NCBI GenBank assembly: GCA_030704615.1
Contig: CM060733.1
Location: 71,608,001-71,672,000, forward strand
From: Takakia lepidozioides
Taxonomy: Eukaryota > Streptophyta > Takakiopsida > Takakiales > Takakiaceae
Length of the DNA: 64,000 nt
Direction: 5' to 3'
The position numbers and the translations under genes are program-made. The notes beneath the pieces were generated by a model, which had not been told where the DNA came from, ran no database searches, and was given only the letters and a program-made list of their open reading frames with translations. Of the stretch, positions 22,235 through 32,059 are shown piece after piece (positions within the stretch are counted from its first letter, which is position 1; every line of letters starts with the position of its first letter).

Positions 22235-22929
22235 AACCTTCCGGATGCGAAAGGGTCCCGCATACGGAGGTACAAACTCACTTCCGGAGGTAGTCGGAAA
22301 TTCTTGACTTCCGGAGGTAGTCGGAAATTCTTGATGTTCAACCAGACCTCCGTGCCTGCCTCAAACTTCACTTCCCTCCGCTTCCGATTCGCCTGCCTTT
22401 CATATCGTTTCCTAGCTTTGGCAATGTTGTACTTTGCGAGCTTCAACAAACGCTCGCGTTCTTCCAGTACCGCCGCTACTGCCGGTTCCTCAACGTCCTG
22501 GGCGGCCCAACTTGTCGGCACCAGAGGTGCTTTTCCATAGACCAATACGAAAGGGGAAACTCCCGTTGCGGAGTGTTCTGTGTTATTATAACAGAACTCT
22601 GCCGCGTCTAAGTGTTCCACCCAGTCTGTTTGGTCTGCCGACACGTAATTCCGCAAGATCTGCTTCACTACGGAATTCACTCTTTCCGTTTGGCCGTCGG
22701 TCGTAGGTCGAAAGGCGGTGCTCATCTTCAGCCTCGTCCCCATCTTCTTCCAAAGTGCCCTCCAAAATTTACTCGTAAACTTTGGATCGCGGTCCGAGGC
22801 AATATCCTTCGGGACTCCATGATGCTTTAAGACGTGGGCGAAGTAAAGTCGCCCTGTTTCCTGCGCCGTTGCCGTCTCCTTGGTAGGGATGAAATGGCCC
22901 ATTTTACTGAACCTATCCACCACCACCAT
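22231..22929 (-). pseudogene. Ty3 integrase core
   Basis: The first Asp of the DDE triad is in MVVVDRFSKMGHF, the second in IASDRDPKFTSKFW, and the Glu in TDGQTERVNSVVKQ. A TGA at 22942-22944 separates it from the upstream segment in the same frame. A 27-bp perfect tandem duplication (22281-22307 and 22308-22334) repeats KNFRLPPEV just before a frameshift near 22285. Confidence 0.9.
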
Positions 22930-22941
22930 GATTGCATCGAA

Positions 22942-23802
22942 TCATTTTGATAGCGGCATAGCAGTCATGAAATCCATCGAGACGCTTTCCCAAGTCCCCT
23001 CTGGAATTGGCAAGGGTTGTGACAGCCCCGCTTGCTTTTTGTACTCGCTCCGGTTTTGTTGGCATGTGGTGCATGTCTTGACATACTCCTCTGCCTCCTC
23101 CCTCAGTTTGGGCCAGAAATACTCTTTCTTCAAGAGTGCCGCAGTGCGCTTGGCTCCGCCGTGGCCCGCAAGCGGGCTATCATGGCATTCTCTCAAGAGG
23201 CTATCTCTGATCCCTCCTTTCGGCACGTAGAGACGCTTTTGCTTGTATTGGAGCAGTCCATTTTGCAAGTGGAACTGCGATTTAACCCCCATCCTCAAGT
23301 CCTGCATCACGGACTTCGCCAGCTCATCCTTCCGCCAAGCCTTCCGGATCTTCCTTTGGAGCGCCGTCTCGCCTCTGTACACCAACATGAGCTGCTGCTT
23401 TCTACTCAAAGCATCGGCCACCATGTTGTCCCGTCCCGGTTTGTACTGGATATCCACGTCGAACACCGCCAAAGTATCTTGCCACCTAAGTTGTTTCGGG
23501 GACAACTTGGGCTGCGTGGCAAAATACTTCACCGTGACATTGTCCGTGAACACCTTCACTAGGTTGGAACCAACATAGTGGTGCCAAAGCTCAAGACAGT
23601 GCACCACCGCCTTCATCTCTTTCTCGTGCATCGGCCACCGTCGCTCCACTTCATTCAGTTTCTTACTTTCGTAAGCCACTGGACGTCCATCTTGCATCAG
23701 TACACCCCCAATCGCGAAGTCCGACGCATCTGTATGAATCTCGAACGGACGATCGAACTCCGGGATTTTCAAGACTGGAGCTTCCACCATCCGCTGCTTC
23801 AA
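22942..23802 (-). pseudogene. Ty3 RNase H and integrase zinc-binding region
   Basis: RNase H is recognised by FEIHTDASDFAIGGVL, PMHEKEMKAVVH and DNMVADALSRK. The integrase HHCC domain follows (HDSPLAGHGG ... CTTCQQNRSEYK). Confidence 0.92.
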
Positions 23803-23851
23803 TTCAGCAAAAGTTTGGCCACAAAATGTGTTCCATGCCCAGACTTTGGAT

Positions 23852-24886
23852 TTACACAGAAGGTCTGACAGCGGCCCCGCGATCTTGGCGAAATTTCTCC
23901 TTCCGGTAATAGGAGGCGAGTCCTAGGAAGGATCGCACTCCCGGGACCGAAGTCGGAGGCTCCCAGTCCAAGATTGCCCTCACCTTTCTATCATCCATTA
24001 TGATCCCATCCTGTGTAATCACATGCCCCAGGAACTCCACTTTTGTGACCCCGAATTTGCACTTTGAAGCTTTAGCATACAGCTTCCTTTCCCGCAATTT
24101 CTGGAACACCTTTTTGAGGTGCTCTAGGTGCTCCTCCTTTGTTTTCGAATACACCAAGATGTTGTCGATGTACACGATCACAAAGTCATCCAACCACTCC
24201 TGGAAAAGGTTGTTCATCAGCATGCTAAAGGTCGCGGGAGCGTTGGTGAGTCCAAAATGCATCACCAAGAACTCATATAAACCATACCTTGTCCTGCACA
24301 CGGTCTTCACCTCATCTCCTTCCGCAACTCGAATTTGATGATAGCCGGAGCGCAGATCGATCCGGCTGAAATACTTCGCTCCTGCCAACCGATCAAAAAG
24401 GTCGTCGATCCTTGGCAAAGGGTACCGGTTTTTGATAGTCACCTTATTCAAAGCCCTGTAATCGATACACATCCGCAGCGTCCCATCCTTCTTGTCTGCG
24501 AATAGCATCGGGGCTCCGTAAGGTGACTTACTCGGCCGGATGTACCCCTTTGACATTAGATCTTTGAGCTGAGTCTTCAGCTCGACCAACTCTCTGTGGC
24601 TCAACCGGTAGGGCGCCTTGGCAGGCGGTTCCGATCCCGGTATCACCTCAATCTTGTGGTCAACTCCTCTTCGCGGTGGCAAGCCGCTTGGTAAATCCTC
24701 CGGCATCACATCCTGGTATTTCTCCAAAATCCCCTTGATCCAATCTGGGCTCGGCTCCCCATTGCCTTCTCCCTTCACTTCTCTAATGTAGAGCAAAAAC
24801 AAGGGCTCGTGTGCCTCCTCCACTGTCCACTCCCTTGCTGACAGAAGGTTTATTCTCCCTCCCACGGGTTTGGGCGTTTCCGACAC
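23852..24886 (-). pseudogene. Ty3 reverse transcriptase
   Basis: Blocks: [45 protein letters not shown] and VEFLGHV. The catalytic YxDD is YIDN here, with codon AAC at 24161-24163, which predicts loss of polymerase activity. The frame fails after ASYYRKE through a frameshift near 23885. Confidence 0.93.
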
Positions 24887-26465
24887 TCGTAAGACCTCGC
24901 CACCATTCCCACATGGCAGCTGACTACTCTCTTGCGGCCATGTATGACCGCTCCGGATTTGCTCAAAAAGGTCATCCCCAAAATGAGATCCACTCCATCA
25001 ATCTCGCAGATGGTGAAGTTCTCACGTCCCTCCGAACTCCCCAGTTGAAGAGGAACATCAAACGCCAACCTTGTCGCCAATTGCGGTTCTCCTTTGGCAG
25101 AACGCACCTCAATAGAGGCCCCCACGTCACTTGTCGGGAGTCCCAGCTTTTGTGCCGTTGCCGGTGTCATGAAGGAGTGCGACGCTCCTGTGTCCACCAA
25201 CAACGACACGTTAGTTCCGGATATTATCCCATCCACGAACAATAACTGACTCCCTTTACGTAAGGCGCCAGTTTCCTGATATAACTCACAAGAAAATTTG
25301 CCTACCTTGCAAGTCCTGGCGACCACCGCTTCCACCAAGCGATTGATGGTATCTTCCGACAGCTCTGTGGTCGCCCGAGTCATGTTCAATTGTCGGGGCT
25401 TCGTGCACTTCTTGGCCATGTGCCCGGGCTCCCCGCAATTGAAACACACTCCATCAAAGGTCGCCTTCTGTCCGCCATAGGCCGCTCCACCCGCTTTTCC
25501 TTTCGAAGCACCGGGTGCCGCCTTGACTTGTGAAGGCCCTCCCTTCGATTTCCACGTGCCTTGTCGCCGTGTGGCCTATCCCACTTCTTTTCCGATCGGA
25601 AGGAGTCACCTTCCCGCCGGATCTTCTTGTGGTTCAGCTCCGTACGGCCTTGTCTTTCACCCTTAGGGACATCCGAGAAACATTCAGCCCTCTCAATTGC
25701 CTCGTTCAAAGTCTTAGGTGGCTTCTCCTCCAACTTCCGCCTGGCCCATGGGGCCAGTCCCGCCACAAAGTTGAAGACCATTTCTGGTTCTGCCATGTCC
25801 GCGACTTCAAGCAACAGCACATTGAAAGCTTGGACATATCCCCGAATGTCATCTGTTTGCTTCAAATTCCTCATCTTGTCCCGGGCGAGCCAGGACGCAT
25901 TGAGGGGCACAAACTGCCTCTTCATCAATTCCTTGAACCCACTCCAGTTCAAGGTTTCCGGGCTTGGACCTCGGTCGTGAAGGCGTTTCTGCCACCATTG
26001 TTGAGCATAGCCCCTCAAATAGGTGGGAGCCACTTCCACCCGATCCTCGTCACTCAACTTGGCCGCCCGGAAGTACTGCTCTAGCTCCAAGAGCCAGGTG
26101 TTGAGTGCCTTCCGATTTCAGACGCCCTCGAAGGTGCCGGGTTCCTTAGGCTTCACCTTAAACTTTGCCCTAGTGAAAGTGGCATTAGCCGCCTTCAACA
26201 TGTCTTTCAACGTCCCGCCAAATTGCGCCAACAACCCTTCCCAAAAGGCTGCCGGCATGGGAGGCATCTGTTGGTCGGAGCGAGCTCTCAGGGATTCCTC
26301 AGGCTCCGACTCCTCAGATTCCTCCCGCTCTTGAGCGGCCTCGTTTTCGGAAACATGCATCGCTTCTTCAAACGGCCGCCTCGGTGACACGTCGCCCCCA
26401 TCGGGATCACCAGGATCATCATCTTTTGGGCCGTTCCGCTTTCGCTTTGGCTTGCCCGACCCCAT
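24850..26465 (-). pseudogene. Ty3 gag and protease
   Basis: Gag starts at the ATG 26465-26463 (MGSGKPKRKRNGPK). The retrotransposon gag domain lies at 26110-25700 (AQQWWQKRL, YVQAFNVLLLEV). The CCHC knuckle is CFNCGEPGHMAKKC (about 25447-25406). The protease has LLVDTGASHSFM (about 25210-25175). A stop near 26117 (CGA to TGA likely) and a frameshift near 25560 break gag; a frameshift near 24890 separates protease from RT. Confidence 0.9.
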
Positions 26466-26506
26466 AATGAGGCCAATCCCAAGGACGATCGCGTACTGAA
26501 CTCTAA

Positions 26507-26518
26507 GCTCTGATACCA
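26507..26518 (-). promoter_or_regulatory. Primer binding site, initiator tRNA-Met
   Basis: The minus strand reads TGGTATCAGAGC two bases inside the 5' LTR. This is the standard plant retrotransposon site complementary to the 3' end of initiator tRNA-Met. Confidence 0.95.
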
Positions 26519-26520
26519 AG

Positions 26521-27248
26521 TGTCGCGCACCTCACTTCGGTAAACTCCCCCCCCTCAAGTCAAAGGTTACTCGCTTGATGCGCGCGCCTAACTCCCAACC
26601 TGGCCGCCAAGCCAACTTGGAGCTCCGGCTGCTCACCGGGGCATAACGGTCCCCCTTTGATCTCCCAAAGAACCCTCCAACGATTTGGAACCAGCGGAAT
26701 TCCCTTTGGTAGTTGGAAGTCCGGAACTGCTCCCCACTCTTTGGTCGCTTTCCGGCTCGCTCGCTTACTCACTAGTTTTTGGTCACCAACGGGCTTGCAC
26801 CGTTCTCGGGGTTACTACTCCCTATATATACTTCTGTAGCTGTCCGCGGGGGTTTCACAAACAACCATGCCATTTTATGGCGAACCACCACGAACACCCT
26901 CGACTCCCGGTGATGAGTCGCGGTGAGTCTTGGCCCACCCACCACGGCCCCTATGGACCGTGATGAGTCCCAAGACTCCCCACGACTCCCACCACAAGGT
27001 CTCCGCCCCAGGGTGAGTCCTATGCCACCCCCACTAAGTCCCGCTAAGCTACCACCACCCCTTGTGGAGCCACCCCCACCGCAACCTGGTGTGCGGGGCT
27101 CCACCTAGTGAGCGCCTCCGCCTCCTTGAGTGCCTTGGGCACTCAAGGGTGCTTCAGCCCCCCATATCTATCGCTGCCACTGCCCCCACCACAAGGGCAG
27201 CCCCTCTTGTGTCCCGACCCCCTGCCCTCAAGGCAAAGGGCCGCGACA
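26521..27248 (-). repeat. 5' LTR of the Ty3 element
   Basis: The 728-bp copy is partner to 20269-20996. A TATATATA stretch (about 26823) is a candidate promoter element in the LTR. Confidence 0.95.
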
Positions 27249-27500
27249 GTTTGAGTCCTTCCTTTCCTCCTCCAGAAAAACCGACCCCGGTTTCAGGTGG
27301 TATCGAACGCACAGATATTTCTCCATCACACGGCAGATGTCCCCTCTGCACGGAAATGAAGCTCTATGCTCGTGAGGAGGGCAGTACACTGTAGCGCTCG
27401 GGTTTTCCGCCATGGGAGATGTGCACACAAGACTGCCAGGATGGCGTGCGGGCAAGCTCCCTGGTAGAAGGGGGATGCACCGATGGGAAGAAATGCAGTG
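27249..27500 (-). pseudogene. Transposase leader domain, 5' portion, separated by Ty3 insertion
   Basis: The minus frame has SFPCRGDICRVMEKYLCVRY and HLKPGSVFLEEERKDSN. Together with 20097-20268 it makes one domain matching element 3 at 55020-55390 and element 1 at 1268-1732. The probable start of transcription is toward the palindrome array. Confidence 0.62.
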
Positions 27501-27719
27501 CCGATTTGTCCGAGCGACAAAGCCTCATCCAGATCCAGGGAGCTAAATATCTCAAAAATCCACAGTCAGAGTGTTAATGAACAATGTCTCCGGAATGCGG
27601 CCCCTGGTCTTTGCGCAATAACTGCCAACGGTATGCAGTCAGAAAGTGGGGGGCCGCCCGGATGATGTCGGCTGAAGGGGAGAAGCCGGCACCGGGCCGT
27701 CACATTACAACCCCCGGAT

Positions 27720-28440
27720 GGAAATTCGGCACCGAATATCCAACAGGGGCCGCCCGGATGAAGTCGACTCGGGCGGAGAGGCCGGCACCTGTCCGACAGA
27801 GAACATCCCCCGGATGGAAATTCAGCGCCGAATTTCCATCCAGGCCCCCCCAAAGGAAGTTGTGTCGGGGGGTCAGGCCGAAAAGTGGTCGACATTAAAA
27901 CCTCCCCGGATGGAAAAACGGCGCCGAATTTACATCCGGGGCCGTTCGGATGCATTCGGCTCGGGGGGAGAGGCCGGCACATGGCCGTCACATTACAACC
28001 CCCGGACGGGAATTCGGCACCGAATATCCAACAGGGGCCGCCCGGATGAAGTCGCCTCGGGCGGAGAGGCCGGCACCTGTCCGACAGAGAACATCCCCCG
28101 GATGGAAATTCGGCGCCGAGTTTCCATCCGGGCCCCCCCAAAGGAAGTCGTGTCGGGGGGTCAGGCCGAAAACTGGCCGACATAAAAACCTCCCCGGATG
28201 GAAAAACAGCGCCGAATTTACATCCGGGGCCGTTCGGATGCAGTCGGCTCGGGGGGAGAGGCCGGCACCTGGCCGTCACAATACAACCCCCGAACGGAAA
28301 TTCGGCACCGAATATCCAACAGGGGGCGCCGGAATAAAGTCGACTCGGGTGGAAGGGATGGAAAACCGGCGCCGAATTTCCATTCGGCATTTAATCGCAA
28401 TCGCGGCCAGATGGAATTTCGGCAACAAATTTCCATGTAG
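27720..28440. repeat. Palindrome array 2a, 96-bp period
   Basis: Palindromes of the GAAATTCGGCGCCGAATTTC family start at 27720, 27816, 27912, 28008, 28104, 28200 and 28296, a step of exactly 96 bp. Three spacer types alternate (GGGCCGCCCGGATGAAGTCG, GGCCCCCCCAAAGGAAGT and GGGCCGTTCGGATGCA), giving a 288-bp higher-order unit. Arms extend outward as GGATG/CATCC in many units. Confidence 0.93.
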
Positions 28441-28599
28441 GAACTACGAGGGATGGAAAAGAAGCAAAGAATTTCTCTCAACCAGTCGAGAATTCCCTGA
28501 AAACCGTGTCTAAAACTTAAGGTTGTGTCTTTTTAGACCAAAAAACAAGCGGCCATGCTCAGAATTACCTGCAGGATGGTAATTCGGCGCTTCGACTTA

Positions 28600-29330
28600 C
28601 CTGGCGGATGGAAATTCGGCGCCGGATTTCCATCCGGCCGCGCTCCGAATTACCTCTGGGATGGAAATTCGGCGCCGTTTTTCCATCCGGCCGCGCTCCG
28701 AATTACCTCTGGGATGGAAATTTGGCGCCGGATTTCCATCCGGCTGCGCTCCGAATTACATCTGGGATGGAAATTCGGCGCCGTTTTTCCATCCGGCCGC
28801 GCTCCGAATTACCTGCAGGATGGAAATTTGGCGCCGGATTTCCATCCGGCCGCGCTCCGAATTACCTCTGGGATGGAAATTCGGCGCCGTTTTTCCATCC
28901 GGCCGCGCTCCGAATTACCTCTGGGATGGAAATTCGGCGCCGTTTTTCCATCCGGCCGCGCTCCGAATTACCTCTGGGATGGAAATTCGGCGCCGTTTTT
29001 CCATCCGGCCGCGCTCCGAATTGCCTCTCGGATGGAAATTCGGCGCCGTTTTTCCATCCGGCCGCGCTCCGAATTGCCTCTCGGATGGAAATTCGGCGCC
29101 GTTTTTCCATCCGGCCGCGCTCCGAATTGCCTCTCGGATGGAAATTCGGCGCCGTTTTTCCATCCGGCCGCGCTCCGAATTGCCTGCAGGATGGAAATGC
29201 GGCGCAGGATTTCCATCCGGCGTCTCCTGGATGAGAACGGCTCGGGCGGAGGGATGGCCTCGTTGCGTCATACTTCATCCGTTGGATGGAAATTCGGCGC
29301 CGATTTTTTCCATCCAGCGGGCAATTGACG
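28600..29330. repeat. Palindrome array 2b, 53-bp tandem repeat
   Basis: Twelve or so near-identical 53-bp units, each holding GGAAATTCGGCGCC, then TTTTTCCATCC or GGATTTCCATCC, then GGCCGCGCTCCGAATT. The first starts are 28610, 28663 and 28716. The period equals that of array 1a although the sequences are unrelated outside the palindrome core. Long open frames through it in all registers are artefacts. Confidence 0.95.
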
Positions 29331-29504
29331 TAGTTGCGCAGTAAATGTTCTCCGCCGTCGGTTTTGAACCAGGCTGGCGACACAAGGATTCCGCGCTTGC
29401 TTCCCGGATACACCTTGGAAACCTGATGCTAAACTTGGATGAACTTCTATTCGAGGGCATGTACGCACACATACTGTGAGATCTTTTTTCTTTTGCTGGG
29501 ACTT

Positions 29505-31382
29505 ATGCCGCGTGGAGAAGGGCGTGGCTCTCCTGAGAGAAACCCCACATCCAGACCGCGGCGGAAGCTGAAGGCTTTGTACTACGGGCGACGTCCAACC
29601 TCTCGCATGGCCAAACTTAAGCTCCAGCAGGAAATTCCATTGTCTTGCTCACAGCCCGCGCCAACTGAAACCGAGCACTCTCAGGTTCCGCCCCTTCCTC
29701 TTTCGGTTTTCTTCGTTTTTTTAGATTGTTTTCACATCTTCCGCCTGGCAGCCCTGGAAGCGCATGGTTGCATCGCAAAAGCACGTGTTGTTGAGAAGAA
29801 TGATCAAGGTCAGAGTGGTTAGAAAGGAGCCAGGTCGTTGCTGCATTCAGATTGCTTGCCAGAACAGGGTACACACCTCGCTGTAGATAACAGGTTGCAT
29901 CTCGGAATTAAGGAAATCCATGTTGAGCTGAGAAGATTGTCTGAGCAGATGAAGTGCCTTCAAAACATTTCACCCTGTTTTCCCGTCTTCTGGAATTCGT
30001 GTTCATTTGTTCATCGTGTTTCATGTTGATTTCTGCAAGTTACTGGTTGAGTGAACCTTAGATAGTTTGCAATGCGTGTGCAAAGCCGGCAGCTCTAGAG
30101 AAGGCTGCTTGTGCATGTCATTCTTAGGCATTGGTTGGATTTGTTTTCATTGTTGTTCCATGGCACTCCATACTTGGTTTTGTTTTGTTTTCATTGTTGT
30201 TCCACGATTGTTGCGATGGTGGTTGCGCTGCTCGTGGCGGATGGTGGTTTTCATTCCGATGTTGGTTCTCACGATTTTCGGGAATGACAGAGTGACGACG
30301 AGCCCGGCACGCTGGTGGTATCATCGACAGCTCCAACTCATCGCATGTTTGGATCGCCTAACTTGGGGCGGGAGGGCAAACTAAAACCTTTTGTTGGTGG
30401 ACGGGAGGACCTGCAGCGAGAGTACGACAAAATAGGCATTGGGGAGGTTGGTGCAGGCGGCATGGCAGGTGAAGGGCGTGAGGACGTGAGGACAGCAGAT
30501 CCGGCAATGGAGGTTGTTGATGCACATGCAGTAGGGCCCGCCCACTCAAAGAAGAAGAAGAAAGCCAAACACATGCAATCCTCGACGAGAGAGCCGTCAC
30601 GGGCTGCGGAGGGGGGAGTGAGCAGTGCGCGCGAGGGTGTCAGTTCTCCTCAATGAAAGGTGGTCGTCCTGGAGGGCTCCCCTGCTGCTTGCCCTAGTAA
30701 GAAACAGAAAGCCCGTGAGAGGGAAAAAGAGAGGGCAAAAGAACAGGCGAGACAGAAGGCTAGCCAGGAGGAAAGAAAAAAGGCCACTGAAGAGGCCAGG
30801 GGTGCCGAAATGACAGATGCCCATGTAAGCGAGGGACGCACAGAGACGGTGGATCCCTCCAAGACACCACAAAAAGGCAGTAACACACCGGTTACACCAT
30901 CGCGGACAAGAGCAGCCCCCGCAATTACCCATACGGTGGAGAGTGGAGGAGAGGAAAGAACACCACAAAGAGCACGGATTGTGCAAGTTCGAGGTGAAGC
31001 CGGAAAGAGTGCTCGAGGTGGTTGACCATGTTGAGGAGAACGACACCGAGCTTTCTGACCAGGATGACATCCTCCCGAACATCCCCAGGCCCCAAACCCG
31101 CAGCATACAGGCTGGATTTGGCGGTCCTGGTGGGCTGCCGGAGAACCCCTCTGCAGCAGACGTCATGTCGGAGGCGGATATGAAGTTGGCCGCTGCCAAG
31201 ATGTTGGAGGCAACCCACAACAACATTGGCAGGGTGCTGGGGGGCATGGTGTACCCGGCCAAGCTTCGAATTCCCCTTTGCCGCTTGGTGTCATTGCAGG
31301 TGGTGAGACCTGCCCTCCCAGGCGATATCGACAAGCTGAAATTCTCTTTCCGGGATGGATATCGAATGGGGTCTGCCACGTT
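29505..31382 (+). pseudogene. Gene Y2: 5' half of a ParB/methyltransferase-like gene
   Basis: The ATG at 29505 opens MPRGEGRGSPERNP and the conserved block RRKLKALYYGRRP, shared with Y1. An intron follows (donor about 29683) holding an inserted PPR-associated fragment. Downstream frames (30315-30656, 30660-31025, 30943-31382) encode a Lys/Glu-rich disordered linker with breaks, then the start of the ParB-like domain (LRIPLCRLVSLQVVRPALPG, DIDKLKFSFRDGYRMGSAT). Similarity to Y1 stops at about 31382, before the WDGNHRL motif, so the methyltransferase half is missing. It is divergent from the transposase across arrays 2a and 2b, the same order as element 1. Confidence 0.65.
29955..30115 (+). repeat. 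PPR-associated fragment inside Y2 intron
   Basis: TTCACCCTGTTTTCCC, TTCTGCAAGTTACTGGTTGA and AATGCGTGTGCAAAGCCGGC match the PPR locus at 61105-61200 and 63420. The copy is truncated and noncoding here. Confidence 0.6.
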
Positions 31383-31394
31383 AGTAGAGTTTAA

Positions 31395-31560
31395 TCTTTG
31401 TTGTTTGTGGTGCAGGCTAACTTTATAGTAGTGTCTACAGCTTGCAAGGATGATTATTGGTTAGCAGGTAGTGAACTATAACTCTTATAGTAAAGAGGTT
31501 GCAGGTTCAAACTCCTCTAAATACAATCAAATGGATAAGATGGCCCTAGGGTTAATAGGC
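31395..31560 (+). repeat. Possible tRNA-derived SINE head
   Basis: TTGGTTAGCAGGTAG (about 31457) resembles a polymerase III A box, and GGTTCAAACTCC at 31504-31515 matches a B box at a suitable distance. No clean cloverleaf or flanking duplication is seen. Confidence 0.35.
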
Positions 31561-31935
31561 GAGCTAGGGATAGCACGTGGTACCCTAGATGAGCTGCCAC
31601 GTGGTTTTTTCATTATTATAAAATGCATTATGCCAATGCGGTGCGACGCAGCGTCTGACATATCTTTTTCATTTTTTTAGTTTTTTAATTTAATTTAATT
31701 TTTAATCAATTGCGCCTCGCCACGTGGCGCGGCAGCGGCGATTGCAGTATGGTATATATGACTGCAGTGAGAGATATCACTTGGTTCATCTGACTGTAGT
31801 CATCCGGACCGTACCATCTTGTACTCATTGTATTCACTTGGTTTGCACGACTTACAGTCATAGAAGTCATATGTACCGTTTATGACTGTAGAATAGTCAT
31901 ATATACAGTCATAAATACCGCGATCTGTTGTAGTG
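31560..31935. repeat. AT-rich region with repeated TGACTGTAG/TACAGTCAT words
   Basis: Short inverted words (ATGACTGCAGT, CTGTAGTCAT, ACAGTCATA, TATGACTGTAG and ATACAGTCATA) recur at 31756-31915, another set of dyad motifs. No gene is seen. Confidence 0.45.
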
Positions 31936-32059
31936 GTTTCTTCATCTCCAAATCACTCCCTTCATTCAACCAGACTCTGGCTAAGGCTGCGTCCGCTGCA
32001 TCCAACCCTGCTTGCAATGTCAGCTTTCTTGTTCATTGCCCATGGCAATGTCTCTTTAT

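Larger units (their letters stand above)
20269..27248 (-). mobile_element. Ty3/gypsy chromovirus, complete but inactivated
   Basis: The 6980-bp element has 728-bp LTRs, TG...CA ends and a 5-bp target duplication GTTTG (20264-20268 and 27249-27253). It has an initiator-Met primer site and gag-protease-RT-RNaseH-integrase-chromodomain order on the minus strand. Reading frames are broken by at least four frameshifts (near 25560, 24890, 23885 and 22285) and by stops at about 26117, 22942-22944 and 22001-22003. The RT active site is altered. It sits inside the transposase leader domain of element 2. Some single-base frameshifts could be assembly errors; the substitutions probably are not. Confidence 0.95.
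15514..31382. mobile_element. Element 2: MULE-like element with palindrome arrays and Y2, interrupted by a Ty3 element
   Basis: The left boundary is GGAGGTTAGC at 15514, directly after CCTGGATTT, where copy A (11840-11850) instead continues GTTGTGG. Contents: subterminal palindromes, transposase pieces B (minus) and C (plus), the leader domain split by a 6.98-kb Ty3 element, palindrome arrays at 27720-29330, and the 5' half of Y2 ending abruptly at about 31382. The right terminus is not found; the Y2 break may be a deletion or rearrangement. Sequence 15514-16340 is nearly identical to 53768-54570, and 20097-28340 (without Ty3) matches 55020-56250. Elements 2 and 3 therefore belong to one subfamily. 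Confidence 0.55.

Noticed and set aside
28555-29413. Open frames of 180-257 codons across array 2b
   Set aside because: All three plus frames and two minus frames stay open because each 53-bp unit lacks stops; no independent coding evidence.
31441-31520. Functional tRNA gene
   Set aside because: A- and B-box-like words exist but no consistent acceptor and anticodon stems can be drawn; kept only as a possible SINE head.
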